DNA of 64,000 nucleotides from Lactonifactor longoviformis DSM 17459. Its GTDB lineage: Bacteria > Bacillota > Clostridia > Lachnospirales > Lachnospiraceae. Each line of letters opens with the position of its first letter. The stretch's first letter is position 1. The translations under genes and the position numbers were made by a program. The stretch lies in assembly GCF_900129135.1 (NCBI RefSeq), contig NZ_FQVI01000017.1, positions 1 through 64,000 of the forward strand, in the 5' to 3' direction. Shown here one piece after another: positions 25,795 to 34,225 of the stretch. The notes beneath the pieces are model-generated. The model saw only the letters and a list, made by a program, of their open reading frames with translations, did not search any database and had not been told where the DNA came from.

Positions 25795-26760
25795 TCATTT
25801 TCCTTCGATTCTTCTATGCTTTTTTAACATTTCTTCTACATTAGAAAGATCACAAAGCTCTGTCTCCATAACAATATCCTTTTCATAGTTCTGGCCGTCC
25901 ATAATCTCCTTCGCCACAGCTACTGCCTCATATCCCAGTTCATAAGCCATAACGTCTATCGTCACCTGGATCTTCCCCTCCTTCAGAGCTTCCAGCGCAA
26001 ATACCGCACAGTTCATCCCGCTGATATAGATTTCCCCCTTTTTCCCTGCTGTCTCCACTGCCTCCGATGCACCCACAGCCATGTCATCATTGCAGGCAAT
26101 AATTCCTTTTATATCCGGGTGAGCCTGAAGGAGATTCTGCGTTACCACAAAGGCTTCATTGCGGATCCAGTTTGCCGTCTGAGACGCCGCAAGCTGAATC
26201 CCGGGAAATTCTTTTATGGCAGCTTTTGCCCCCTCTGTCTTATCCTGAGCGTTCTGCTGCCCGGCAGGGCCTTCCAGAATTATTACTTCTCCCTCCTGAA
26301 TCATTTCACATAGTTTTTTTGCCACTGTATATTCAGCGTCAAAGTCCTGGATTCTGATAAAGCTGGCAACCTGTACATCCCCAGTGATCGGGGTAGCATA
26401 GTTAATCACAGGAATTCCCGCATCGTTCGCCAATTCGATTCCAGGCAGTATTCCCTTTGAGTCTGCGGGACTGATGCAGATTACATCATACTGGCTTCCC
26501 ACAGCCTCCTCCAAAAGCTGCAGCTGCAGCTCATTACTGTCCGCTTTTACAGGAGCCATAATATCAACATCCACCCCCAGCTCTCTGGACGCGTCCTCTG
26601 CACCGCTTTTTACTGCATACCAGTATGAGGTTGTCAGCCCTTTTAAGATCACAGCAGCTCTCTGCGGCCTTTGCACCTCCTCACCGCTCCCTGCAATGCC
26701 TTTTATTATCAGCACCACCGCCAGCACACAGCAGATTCCCCAGGAAAGACTGCGTTTCAT
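25795..26760 (-). CDS. Ribose-type ABC transporter substrate-binding protein
   Basis: A 321-residue Peripla_BP_4 protein. An N-terminal hydrophobic segment (SWGICCVLAVVLIIKGIAGSG) serves as signal or anchor. There is no lipobox, although Gram-positive binding proteins usually have one. The two-lobed fold is shown by AAVILKGLTTSYWYAVKSGAED, QYDVICISPADSKG and GIIACNDDMAVGASEAVE. A sugar or nucleoside-like ligand is expected. It overlaps the permease stop by four bases and is the last transport gene of the operon. Confidence 0.9.
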   Translation of the reverse strand: MKRSLSWGICCVLAVVLIIKGIAGSGEEVQRPQRAAVILKGLTTSYWYAVKSGAEDASRELGVDVDIMAPVKADSNELQLQLLEEAVGSQYDVICISPADSKGILPGIELANDAGIPVINYATPITGDVQVASFIRIQDFDAEYTVAKKLCEMIQEGEVIILEGPAGQQNAQDKTEGAKAAIKEFPGIQLAASQTANWIRNEAFVVTQNLLQAHPDIKGIIACNDDMAVGASEAVETAGKKGEIYISGMNCAVFALEALKEGKIQVTIDVMAYELGYEAVAVAKEIMDGQNYEKDIVMETELCDLSNVEEMLKKHRRIEGK

Positions 26761-27749
26761 AGGCTCCCCTCCCTTTTTATCCAGTTTTGCTTCTCCCGAT
26801 ATTCCAGGATAAGCCTGCTGAACTTATCCATAAATATAGAACATATAATTACCAGACCGATCACCAGCTGCTGCCAAAGAGACGAGATTCCCAGAAGATT
26901 AATGCCATTTGTCAGGAAACTGAGAATCAGCACGCCCAGCAGAGTATGGTTTAAGTCTGCTTTTCCGCCGCTCATAGAAGCCCCTCCAATCAGAACTGCA
27001 GCAATCAGCTTTATGTTCCACCCCTCCGCTATGGTTGGATCAACCGCGTCCAGCTGGCCAATATACAAAAGTCCTGTTACCGCCGCCAGAAATCCATTCA
27101 TAATATAGGCACAGATCATTGTCCTGTCGGCCATCACACCGCTGAATCTGGCCCCTTCCAGATTCAGTCCTATGGCATAGATATTTCTGCCCGGAACCGT
27201 ATGGTAGAGTATAAAGCTATATATGCCATAGATAATTCCTGCCGCCAGCAGCAGATTGGAAATTCCTGCCGTCTCACCGCTGCTGAGCTCTCTTAAGGCT
27301 TTTGGAAACCCATAGGCGGTTGTTCCCATCATCAGAACATAGCAGAGTCCTTTCCCAATCCAATCCATTCCATAAGTAGCGATAAAGGCCGGAAGCTTTA
27401 CTTTCGCTATGAGAAGGCCGTTGACAGCTCCCAGCAGACATCCTGCCAGAATGCCTGCTGCTATCCCGGCCGCCATTCCCTGGCTTTTAATCACCAAACC
27501 GGCGACACAGCTGGACAACGCCATATTCGCTCCAATCGACAGATCCAGCCCTTTTACCACTACGGAAATCGTCATTCCCATACTCAGCAGAAAAAGAAAA
27601 GGCACCTGCATGACCAGCACATTTCTAAGGTTTGACAAGGTCAGAAACCCTTCCGCCTCCCTGCCCAGGAACAGGATCACCGCCGCCAGAAGCAGCAGTT
27701 GGGGAAGATAAGCGGAGATAACTGTTTTTTTATTTACATTCACGAGCAT
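26757..27749 (-). CDS. Ribose-type ABC transporter permease (second)
   Basis: A 330-residue RbsC-like permease with about 8-10 helices. Family features are SMGMTISVVVKGLDLSIGANMALSS and IAAVLIGGASMSGGKADLNHTLLGV near the C-terminus. I put the start at the ATG at 27749 or the GTG two codons later; the longer frame to 27800 is inside the first permease and has no ribosome binding site. It overlaps the first permease by 20 bases. Two different permeases suggest a heterodimeric channel. Confidence 0.9.
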   Translation of the reverse strand: MLVNVNKKTVISAYLPQLLLLAAVILFLGREAEGFLTLSNLRNVLVMQVPFLFLLSMGMTISVVVKGLDLSIGANMALSSCVAGLVIKSQGMAAGIAAGILAGCLLGAVNGLLIAKVKLPAFIATYGMDWIGKGLCYVLMMGTTAYGFPKALRELSSGETAGISNLLLAAGIIYGIYSFILYHTVPGRNIYAIGLNLEGARFSGVMADRTMICAYIMNGFLAAVTGLLYIGQLDAVDPTIAEGWNIKLIAAVLIGGASMSGGKADLNHTLLGVLILSFLTNGINLLGISSLWQQLVIGLVIICSIFMDKFSRLILEYREKQNWIKREGSL

Positions 27750-28719
27750 CACTCTCTTTTCTGTTCTCTCGAAGCTGTATCTGCAAGACATCCACAACAA
27801 TAACCGCCATTATAATCAGACCGATGACCAGGTAGTGAAACACCGATGACAGGCCCATAACGGTCAGTCCGTTTCTTATAACAGTGATTAAGAAAACCCC
27901 CACAGCAGTTCCCAGTACGCTTCCCTTTCCTCCGTCCAGGGAGGTTCCGCCTATGATTACCGCTGCTATCGCATCAAATTCGTACCCCGCTCCCCCTGAA
28001 GGCATGGCAACATTTGTCTTGGCCGCCAGAAGGATCCCGGCGGTTCCTGCACATAACCCGCTGAGGGTAAATACCAGCAGCTTTACTTTACCGGTTGGAA
28101 TTCCTGTAATGCCCGCAATGCGCTCACTTTCTCCTATGGCATAGATATATCCTCCAAACCTGGTTTTATTCAGCAGGACATACATCAGCGCCAGTAAGGC
28201 GGCGGCCAGAAGGATAATAAAATATACGCCGAACACTTTGCCTGTTCCCAGAAACCGGAAGCCGCCGGGAAATCCGGCAATCCCATTGCCGTCGCTTAGA
28301 ATCAGGGCAATTCCCTGGGCAATACTGTACATGGCAAATGTTGCAACCCAGAAATTAGCCTGAAAATATACGATAAGAATCCCATTGATAAGACCAGCGC
28401 CCAGTCCTGCCGCCAATCCTGCGGCGGCAGCCAAAGCCGGATCCGCACCGCCTTTTATCAGCATTGCCGTGATTATCCCTCCTAGGGACATAACAGATCC
28501 CACAGAGATATCATTGCTGCCCAGCAGAATAGCCATGGTTGTCCCCATGGACGCTATCAGAAGAACGGCACAATTTTTCAAAACGTTTGAGATATTATAT
28601 ACCGTAAGAAAATCATCCGACAAAATGGAAAACAGCAGGAACACCATAATCGTCCCGGTAAGCGCCGAAGTGTTTTTCATCCCAAAATCCGTTTTGTATT
28701 TTACTCTTTTTTTCTCCAT
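27730..28719 (-). CDS. Ribose-type ABC transporter permease (first)
   Basis: A 329-residue RbsC-like permease. Key segments are SMGTTMAILLGSNDISVGSVMSLGG and FDAIAAVIIGGTSLDGGKGSVLGT. The ATG at 28719 lies eight bases after AAGGA, while an ATG three codons upstream overlaps it. The gene is 11 bases after the ATPase. Its sequence differs from the second permease, so they are not a recent duplication. Confidence 0.9.
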   Translation of the reverse strand: MEKKRVKYKTDFGMKNTSALTGTIMVFLLFSILSDDFLTVYNISNVLKNCAVLLIASMGTTMAILLGSNDISVGSVMSLGGIITAMLIKGGADPALAAAAGLAAGLGAGLINGILIVYFQANFWVATFAMYSIAQGIALILSDGNGIAGFPGGFRFLGTGKVFGVYFIILLAAALLALMYVLLNKTRFGGYIYAIGESERIAGITGIPTGKVKLLVFTLSGLCAGTAGILLAAKTNVAMPSGGAGYEFDAIAAVIIGGTSLDGGKGSVLGTAVGVFLITVIRNGLTVMGLSSVFHYLVIGLIIMAVIVVDVLQIQLRENRKESDARECK

Positions 28720-28730
28720 AAGCAACATCC

Positions 28731-30218
28731 TTATAATTCTGACGCTACAATCTTATTTGCAGTCAGCTCACTTCTTGCCAGTTCTTTACAGATCTTGCCT
28801 TCTCTCATTACATAGACACGGTCGCTGAGCTGAAGTACCTCTGCCGGATCCGATGATACCAGGAGAATCCCTTTTCCCTTCCCGGCCAGATCGAGAATCT
28901 GCTGGTAGATTTCTGCCCGTGCCGCCGCATCAATTCCTTTAGTAGGCTCATCAAAAATCAGTAAATCACTGTCTGTACAGAGCCATTTTGCCAACACCAC
29001 TTTTTGCTGATTCCCGCCGCTTAGCTTTTCCGGAAGCCGTTGAATCCCCTGTGTATACATTACTTCCCCGGCAAAGGTCCGAGCCGTCTCCCTCTCCTTC
29101 TTTCTGCTCAGAATCCTTTTGGGAAAGAGTCTGGGCAGATCTGCCTGCACAATATTCTTTCCCACGTCCATTCCCATAATCAATCCCTGCTGCTTCCTTT
29201 CCTCCGGGAGAAATCCTATCCTTCCTGCAATGCTGGCGGAAGGGGATGGTCTCCCCGAAACCCGTTTTCCGAACAGATATATGTCTCCGCTCCGCAGCGC
29301 ATCCGCGCCGAATATTGCTTTTACCAGTTCGCTTCTTCCGGCACCTACCATGCCGGTCAGAGCAACAATCTCTCCTTTTTTTACATAGAAGCTGCAGTCT
29401 CTGAATCTTCTCCCGTTCAGATTCACAGCGCGCAGGGCCTCCTGGGGAAGCGCACAGCTAACCTTTTTTACCCGCTGCACCTCTTTTCCGCTCATGGATT
29501 TCACCAGCTGTTCTTTTGTCACCTGCTTCATGGATTCCTCCAGACATACTTTTCCCTGGAATAATACGGTTATTCTGTCCCCTATCCGGAATAGCTCATC
29601 CAGCTTATGGGAGATATAAATTATGGCGCATCCCTGTTCCTTCAGCCTTCGAATCAGGCAAAACAGCCGGGCAACCTCGGCCTCTGTCAGACTGGAGGTA
29701 GGTTCATCCATGATTAAAATGTCTGCCCGCTTCCACACAGCTTTGGCGATCTCTACAATCTGCTGCTGGGCAATGCTCAAATTTTTCACGGTCTCCCCCG
29801 GATTTATCGCAAATCCCATTTCTTCCAGCACCTTGCGGCTCTCCTCCTCCATGCGTTTGGAATCTGTCCAGAACGGAAGGTTCTTTTTCATCCTCTCGTT
29901 TCCCATAAAGATATTCTGATACACACTTCTTTCCTGAAAGAGGCTTAGTTCCTGATGAATCATTGCAATCCCTTCCCTGGCGGCATCTGCCGCACTGCGG
30001 ATGCACACTTCTCTGTCTCCGATATATATCCTGCCCCTGTCACAGGCGGTAACTCCGGAAACTATATTCATCAGTGTGGATTTACCTGCTCCGTTGGCTC
30101 CCAGAAGTACCTGCACCTCTCCCGGATAAGCCCGGAATGTAACATCTTCAAGCACGGTTATTCCGGAATATTGTTTGTATATATGATTCATTTCCAATAT
30201 GGCCTGGCATTCTTTCAT
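28731..30218 (-). CDS. Ribose-type ABC transporter ATPase (tandem domains)
   Basis: A 495-residue RbsA-like protein with two ATPase domains. The first has Walker A LLGANGAGKSTLM and Walker B ADILIMDEPTSSL. The second has a degenerate P-loop (LTGMVGAGRSELV), the signature KLSGGNQQKVVLAKWL and LLIFDEPTKGID; this asymmetry is normal for the family. The start at 30218 follows GGGGTG; a 28-codon upstream extension has no ribosome binding site. Confidence 0.94.
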   Translation of the reverse strand: MKECQAILEMNHIYKQYSGITVLEDVTFRAYPGEVQVLLGANGAGKSTLMNIVSGVTACDRGRIYIGDREVCIRSAADAAREGIAMIHQELSLFQERSVYQNIFMGNERMKKNLPFWTDSKRMEEESRKVLEEMGFAINPGETVKNLSIAQQQIVEIAKAVWKRADILIMDEPTSSLTEAEVARLFCLIRRLKEQGCAIIYISHKLDELFRIGDRITVLFQGKVCLEESMKQVTKEQLVKSMSGKEVQRVKKVSCALPQEALRAVNLNGRRFRDCSFYVKKGEIVALTGMVGAGRSELVKAIFGADALRSGDIYLFGKRVSGRPSPSASIAGRIGFLPEERKQQGLIMGMDVGKNIVQADLPRLFPKRILSRKKERETARTFAGEVMYTQGIQRLPEKLSGGNQQKVVLAKWLCTDSDLLIFDEPTKGIDAAARAEIYQQILDLAGKGKGILLVSSDPAEVLQLSDRVYVMREGKICKELARSELTANKIVASEL

Positions 30219-30298
30219 ATCATGCACCCCACTATTGCCATCCTGCTTCCAACTGCAAATCCAGCCGGATACAGCAGCTTCTGCATCCGGCTTTCCAT

Positions 30299-31600
30299 TC
30301 ATTTCTTTTCTTTTTCCCTGTAGCCATTAAAAATCAGGTTTAAAACTACAGCAGTAATACAGCCTGTTATCACACCATCTTCCAGAAAAATACGAATATT
30401 AGGGCTGAAGGCAGCAAATGCCCCTGCGCTTTTCAGAAGTGTGGATCCAAGGCCCACACCAATAGAAAGAGCTGCAATCAATGAATTATCGCCTTTCGAG
30501 ATATCCGCGCTCATCATGGTTTTGATCCCACTGGCTGTAATGGTAGCAAAAACCACAATCCCCACTCCTCCCAGTACCGGTGAAGGGATCGATGCTACAA
30601 TCGTAGCTATTTTGGGAAAGAATCCCAAAAGAATCAGGATAACGCCTCCGGCGGCTGTGGTAAAGCGGCTTTTTATCTTTGTCAGCGCAACAAGTCCTAT
30701 ATTCTGTGTGAAGGAAGTAAACACAAAGGAGTTGAAAATCCCTGAAAATATAACATTGATACCATTGGCTATGAAGCCTCTGGACATATCTTTTTCCGTT
30801 GTATCATGCTCTACAATTTCTCCGATGGCCAGATAAATCACAATAGACTCTGCCATGATTACCAGCATAACCACACTGAGCGATACAATAGGAGTGAGGG
30901 CAAATTTAGGCAGTCCAAAGTGGAAGGGCAGAGTTACACCGAACCAGGAGGCCTGGGATACACCCGACAGATCCACTCTTCCCATTGCCAGAGCAGCCGC
31001 AAACCCTGCGCACAAAGCAATTAAAACAGCAATGTTTTTAACAAAGCCTGTACAGAATTTGTTTAAGACCACTATAACCGCCACAACGATAAGGGCCAAC
31101 AGGAAATTTGTGGGATGTCCGTACAGCTCGGTATCCTTTGTCCCGGCAATCCAATTGACAGCTACCGGAATTAGAGTGAGTCCAACTACGCTGATGACGC
31201 AGCCCCGCACAATGTTGGGAAACAAAGGCATAAGCTTACTAAACACAGGGCCAATGACCAGACAGACTACACCAGCCGCGATCACGGCTCCGAATACGGT
31301 CTGAATATCATAGCTTGTAGCGATTGCTGTCAGGGCACCGGAAGCCATCAGTGTCATTCCCTGCATAACAGGCATCTTAAGTCCAACATATTTTCCGAAT
31401 CCGATGCTCTGTACCAGGGTTGCAATCCCTGCGCACAGCAGGCTGGCATTGATCAGAAACGCAATCTCACCTGTAGAGAGCTTCAAAGCATTTCCCACAA
31501 TCAAAGGCACTGAGACAGAGCTGAAATACAAGATTAACACATGCTGCAATCCTAAAACACTTAATTTTGATATAGGCAGTTTTTGATTAATTTCATCCAT
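30299..31600 (-). CDS. NCS2-family nucleobase permease (xanthine/uracil type)
   Basis: A 433-residue NCS2 transporter with 14 predicted helices. The QHVLILYFSSVSVPLIVGNAL start, the VMLVIMAESIVIYLAIGEI helix 8 region, and NSFVFTSFTQNIGLVALTKIKSR (helix 10 with QNIGL) are diagnostic. The last feature resembles the xanthine/uric acid branch (N-x-G loop), but specificity cannot be settled by eye. It lies between the URO-D gene (41-base gap) and the ribose-type ATPase (80-base gap), so import of a purine-like compound may be tied to the operon. Confidence 0.9.
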   Translation of the reverse strand: MDEINQKLPISKLSVLGLQHVLILYFSSVSVPLIVGNALKLSTGEIAFLINASLLCAGIATLVQSIGFGKYVGLKMPVMQGMTLMASGALTAIATSYDIQTVFGAVIAAGVVCLVIGPVFSKLMPLFPNIVRGCVISVVGLTLIPVAVNWIAGTKDTELYGHPTNFLLALIVVAVIVVLNKFCTGFVKNIAVLIALCAGFAAALAMGRVDLSGVSQASWFGVTLPFHFGLPKFALTPIVSLSVVMLVIMAESIVIYLAIGEIVEHDTTEKDMSRGFIANGINVIFSGIFNSFVFTSFTQNIGLVALTKIKSRFTTAAGGVILILLGFFPKIATIVASIPSPVLGGVGIVVFATITASGIKTMMSADISKGDNSLIAALSIGVGLGSTLLKSAGAFAAFSPNIRIFLEDGVITGCITAVVLNLIFNGYREKEKK

Positions 31601-31641
31601 AGTATCTTCCTTCTTTCTCTCCGCTTGGCAAACGTAATGGG

Positions 31642-32808
31642 TTACTTTTCCTCCTTTTGGCCATAGGTCCCGTACTCTTTTGCTACACGGTACATGGCAT
31701 TTACTTTTTCTCCGCTGATACCCGGCAGGATATTATGTATGGGCGCAAACACAAAACCTCCCCCCGGCTTCAAATCATCGATTCTCATACGCACTTCCGC
31801 CTCAACCTCATCTAAGGTTCCGAAAGGAAGTACCTTCTGGGCATTGCACCCTCCGCCCCAGAAGGTAATCTTATCCCCCCACCGTTCCTTTAAAAATTTA
31901 GTGTCCATATCTTTTGCAGTAACCTGTACAGGATTCAGAATATCTACTCCGTTCTCAATAATGTCGTCCATAAACTGAACCACAGAGCCGCAGGAATGAA
32001 GAAATATCCTGGCATCTGTCCGCTTTTTGATGAAAGAATACAATTCTTTATGGTATGGCTGAAACAGCTCCCGATACGTCTCCGGCCGAATCATGGGGCC
32101 TGACTGAATCCCCAGATCATCGGCGCAGGCAATCACCGAGATATATTCCCCCACCTCGTCCAGCGCCCGGTCCAGCCATCTCATATACCAGTCCATAAGC
32201 CGTCTCGACAGTGCGTGGATGAATTCCTGGTCAGCGGCTATATCACAGTAATGACGTTCAAAACCGGTCAGCCAGGCTTCTACAGCCATAATCTGACAGC
32301 CATAGGGGGGATTTAAAACAATCGCCTTGTCTGTCTCCTCATAAATCCGTTTCACATTCTCTCTGAATCCGGCAAATCTTGTCTCCTCAACCGGATCCGG
32401 AAATTGAAAATTTTCCAGATCGTCCAAATCCGCCTCTTCCAGAGGATGTTGTATAAAGTCATACTGATAGGATGCAGGAACCTTTCTGTACCGAATCCCC
32501 CACTCATCCTCGTAAGAATTCGTCTCATCAATTCTCATACGATAGGAATCCGGCAGGCGTGTTGTCACTCCGCAGGTGTCAATGTTAAGCTTTTTCGACA
32601 CTTGAGGGTTCAGTTTCACTGCCTGGGCACTGAAAGAAATAAATTCATAGGATTCCTGCGCTTCCCCCAGGTATCGGTTCAAATCCTTGGCAACCTCCAG
32701 ATGCACCGTAGTAAACGGGGTACTGCCCAGGTCCAGCGGGATTCTGTCCGCCTCTTGATGTCTGAGGGTCCGGTTCACCCGTTCTCTTGAAGATAATTCT
32801 GCACTCAT
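31642..32808 (-). CDS. URO-D-family methyltransferase-like protein
   Basis: A 388-residue TIM-barrel protein of the uroporphyrinogen decarboxylase superfamily, which includes MtbA/MtaA methylcobalamin transferases and O-demethylase components. A zinc site is suggested by HSC in FLHSCGSVVQFMDD and a distal cysteine in WGGGCNAQKVL, the H-x-C...C pattern of methyl-transferring members rather than true HemE. It heads an operon with the NCS2 permease and ribose-type ABC importer. I infer removal of a methyl group from an imported compound. The start follows AAAGGAG. Confidence 0.85.
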   Translation of the reverse strand: MSAELSSRERVNRTLRHQEADRIPLDLGSTPFTTVHLEVAKDLNRYLGEAQESYEFISFSAQAVKLNPQVSKKLNIDTCGVTTRLPDSYRMRIDETNSYEDEWGIRYRKVPASYQYDFIQHPLEEADLDDLENFQFPDPVEETRFAGFRENVKRIYEETDKAIVLNPPYGCQIMAVEAWLTGFERHYCDIAADQEFIHALSRRLMDWYMRWLDRALDEVGEYISVIACADDLGIQSGPMIRPETYRELFQPYHKELYSFIKKRTDARIFLHSCGSVVQFMDDIIENGVDILNPVQVTAKDMDTKFLKERWGDKITFWGGGCNAQKVLPFGTLDEVEAEVRMRIDDLKPGGGFVFAPIHNILPGISGEKVNAMYRVAKEYGTYGQKEEK

Positions 32809-32829
32809 AATAACTAGCTCCTTTCTTAA

Positions 32830-32841
32830 TATAACGTTTTA
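32830..32841. promoter_or_regulatory. LacI-type operator, copy 1
   Basis: TATAACGTTTTA, near-palindromic about the central AACGTT with the CG centre typical of LacI-family operators. It lies about 22 bases upstream of the URO-D start. Confidence 0.6.
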
Positions 32842-32977
32842 TTTTAATAAAATATTTTAGGGGTTATATGAGTATTTTTATCCAATAATGAATGACTATT
32901 TATGTATTTTATGTTATATATTTCATTAAATATTGTTTAATTGATTTATTTTAAAACTATTTCTTTATATTTTTAAG

Positions 32978-32989
32978 TATAACGTTTTA
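32978..32989. promoter_or_regulatory. LacI-type operator, copy 2
   Basis: An exact second copy of TATAACGTTTTA, 148 bases (about 14 helical turns) from copy 1, which would allow looping by a tetramer or control of the divergent gene. Confidence 0.6.
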
Positions 32990-33144
32990 CTTATTTCCTG
33001 TCAATCCTTAAGGCCTTTTTATTTGTCCTGTCTTCCATTTTTGTGACTTATGCTTTATACTGTAGTTTAAAGTTAGTACTTTCTTCCAAATTATTGACCG
33101 ATAAGATGAATTTATATTTGTGTAAAAGAAAGGATATTCCCTAT

Positions 33145-34155
33145 ATGGTAACCTTAAAAGATGTGGCAAATACTTTGGGGCTTTCTGTATCCACAATCTC
33201 CAGAGTATTGAACGAACCCGGATTCGGATCCGAAAAGACCAGGGTCAAGGTTTTAAAAGCAATTGAGGAATTGGGATATACCCCCAATACCGTGGCACAA
33301 AGTATGATACGCGGAAAAACCAACCAGATTGCACTGGTAATCCCCGATGTATGCAACCCCTTTTATACCAGCATTGCCAGGGGTGTGGAGGATGTGTGCC
33401 TAAAAAATAAATATCGCCTCCTTCTGTGCAACACTGATGAAAATACAGCCAAGCAGAACGGATATCTGGACAGCATACGGGGGCATCTCTGCGATGGCTT
33501 TGTTATCTCTGTAGTCTCCGAAGAGGATACCAGTTTAAATAAGATCAATTATAACGACATTCCTTTTGTTATGATCAGCCGCAAATGTTCTTCCGTGGAA
33601 GCGGATTTTGTAGGTATCGATGACCACTATGGTGCCTACCGGGCAACTACCCATCTAATCCGCAGGGGGCACAGAAAAATTGCCACCATATGCGGAAAGC
33701 AGGACACCTATCCCGGTCGTATGCGCCTGAAAGGTTATCTGGATGCCCTGAAGGATCAAGGAATTGAAGAAAATGAATCCTATATTATCAACTGTGATTT
33801 CACGGTTGAATCCGCTCATCGGGCGGCCCATGAACTTCTACGGCTGGAGACACCTCCAACCGCGATTTTTGTGGCTAATAATCTGATGACCCTGGGTTGT
33901 CTCACATATCTGAAGGAGCATAACATAAAAGTGCCTGAAGAAATCTCCGTGGTGGCCTTTTACGAACCGGACTGGGCCTCTATCTGTTATTCACCTCTTA
34001 CTTGTGTGGATGTTTCAGCTTATGAGATGGGGACTATTGCAGCAGAACTGCTGTTTGAACGGCTGGAAGATGCATCTTTCCCAAAGAAAGAAATTCTTTT
34101 GACGCCTGAATTGACGGTGCGGGAGTCTTGCGGCGGACCTGTTCCACGCGGATGA
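33145..34155 (+). CDS. LacI-family regulator
   Basis: A 336-residue regulator. The N-terminal helix-turn-helix and hinge are VTLKDVANTLGLSVSTISRVLNE and GYTPNTVAQSM (residues 1-55). The effector domain follows (QIALVIPDVCNPFYTSIARGVED) and is of the periplasmic-binding-protein fold, with CDFTVESAHRAAHELL and STAD-like features. The ATG at 33145 has AAGGAT 9 bases upstream; a 34-codon in-frame extension is in the A+T-rich control region. It is divergent from the URO-D operon, with two identical operator-like boxes between. Confidence 0.94.
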   Translation: MVTLKDVANTLGLSVSTISRVLNEPGFGSEKTRVKVLKAIEELGYTPNTVAQSMIRGKTNQIALVIPDVCNPFYTSIARGVEDVCLKNKYRLLLCNTDENTAKQNGYLDSIRGHLCDGFVISVVSEEDTSLNKINYNDIPFVMISRKCSSVEADFVGIDDHYGAYRATTHLIRRGHRKIATICGKQDTYPGRMRLKGYLDALKDQGIEENESYIINCDFTVESAHRAAHELLRLETPPTAIFVANNLMTLGCLTYLKEHNIKVPEEISVVAFYEPDWASICYSPLTCVDVSAYEMGTIAAELLFERLEDASFPKKEILLTPELTVRESCGGPVPRG

Positions 34156-34186
34156 TTCCGCAGCAATGATTAGAAAGTATTCGGCA

Positions 34187-34220
34187 AAACCAGGATCCTC
34201 AGAGGGGATCCTGGCTTTCC
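34187..34220. terminator. Bidirectional terminator between lacI-like gene and CHAD gene
   Basis: CCAGGATCC pairs with GGATCCTGG over a 7-base loop, with AAAA before and CTTT after, so it can serve both converging genes. Confidence 0.75.
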
Positions 34221-34225
34221 TTTAT

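Larger units (their letters stand above)
32809..33144. other. Divergent A+T-rich control region of the URO-D operon and lacI-like gene
   Basis: This 336-base gap is very A+T rich and holds two identical 12-base boxes (32830-32841 and 32978-32989, described separately). Promoters for both directions must lie here; none matches consensus well enough to call. I see no small gene. Confidence 0.7.
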
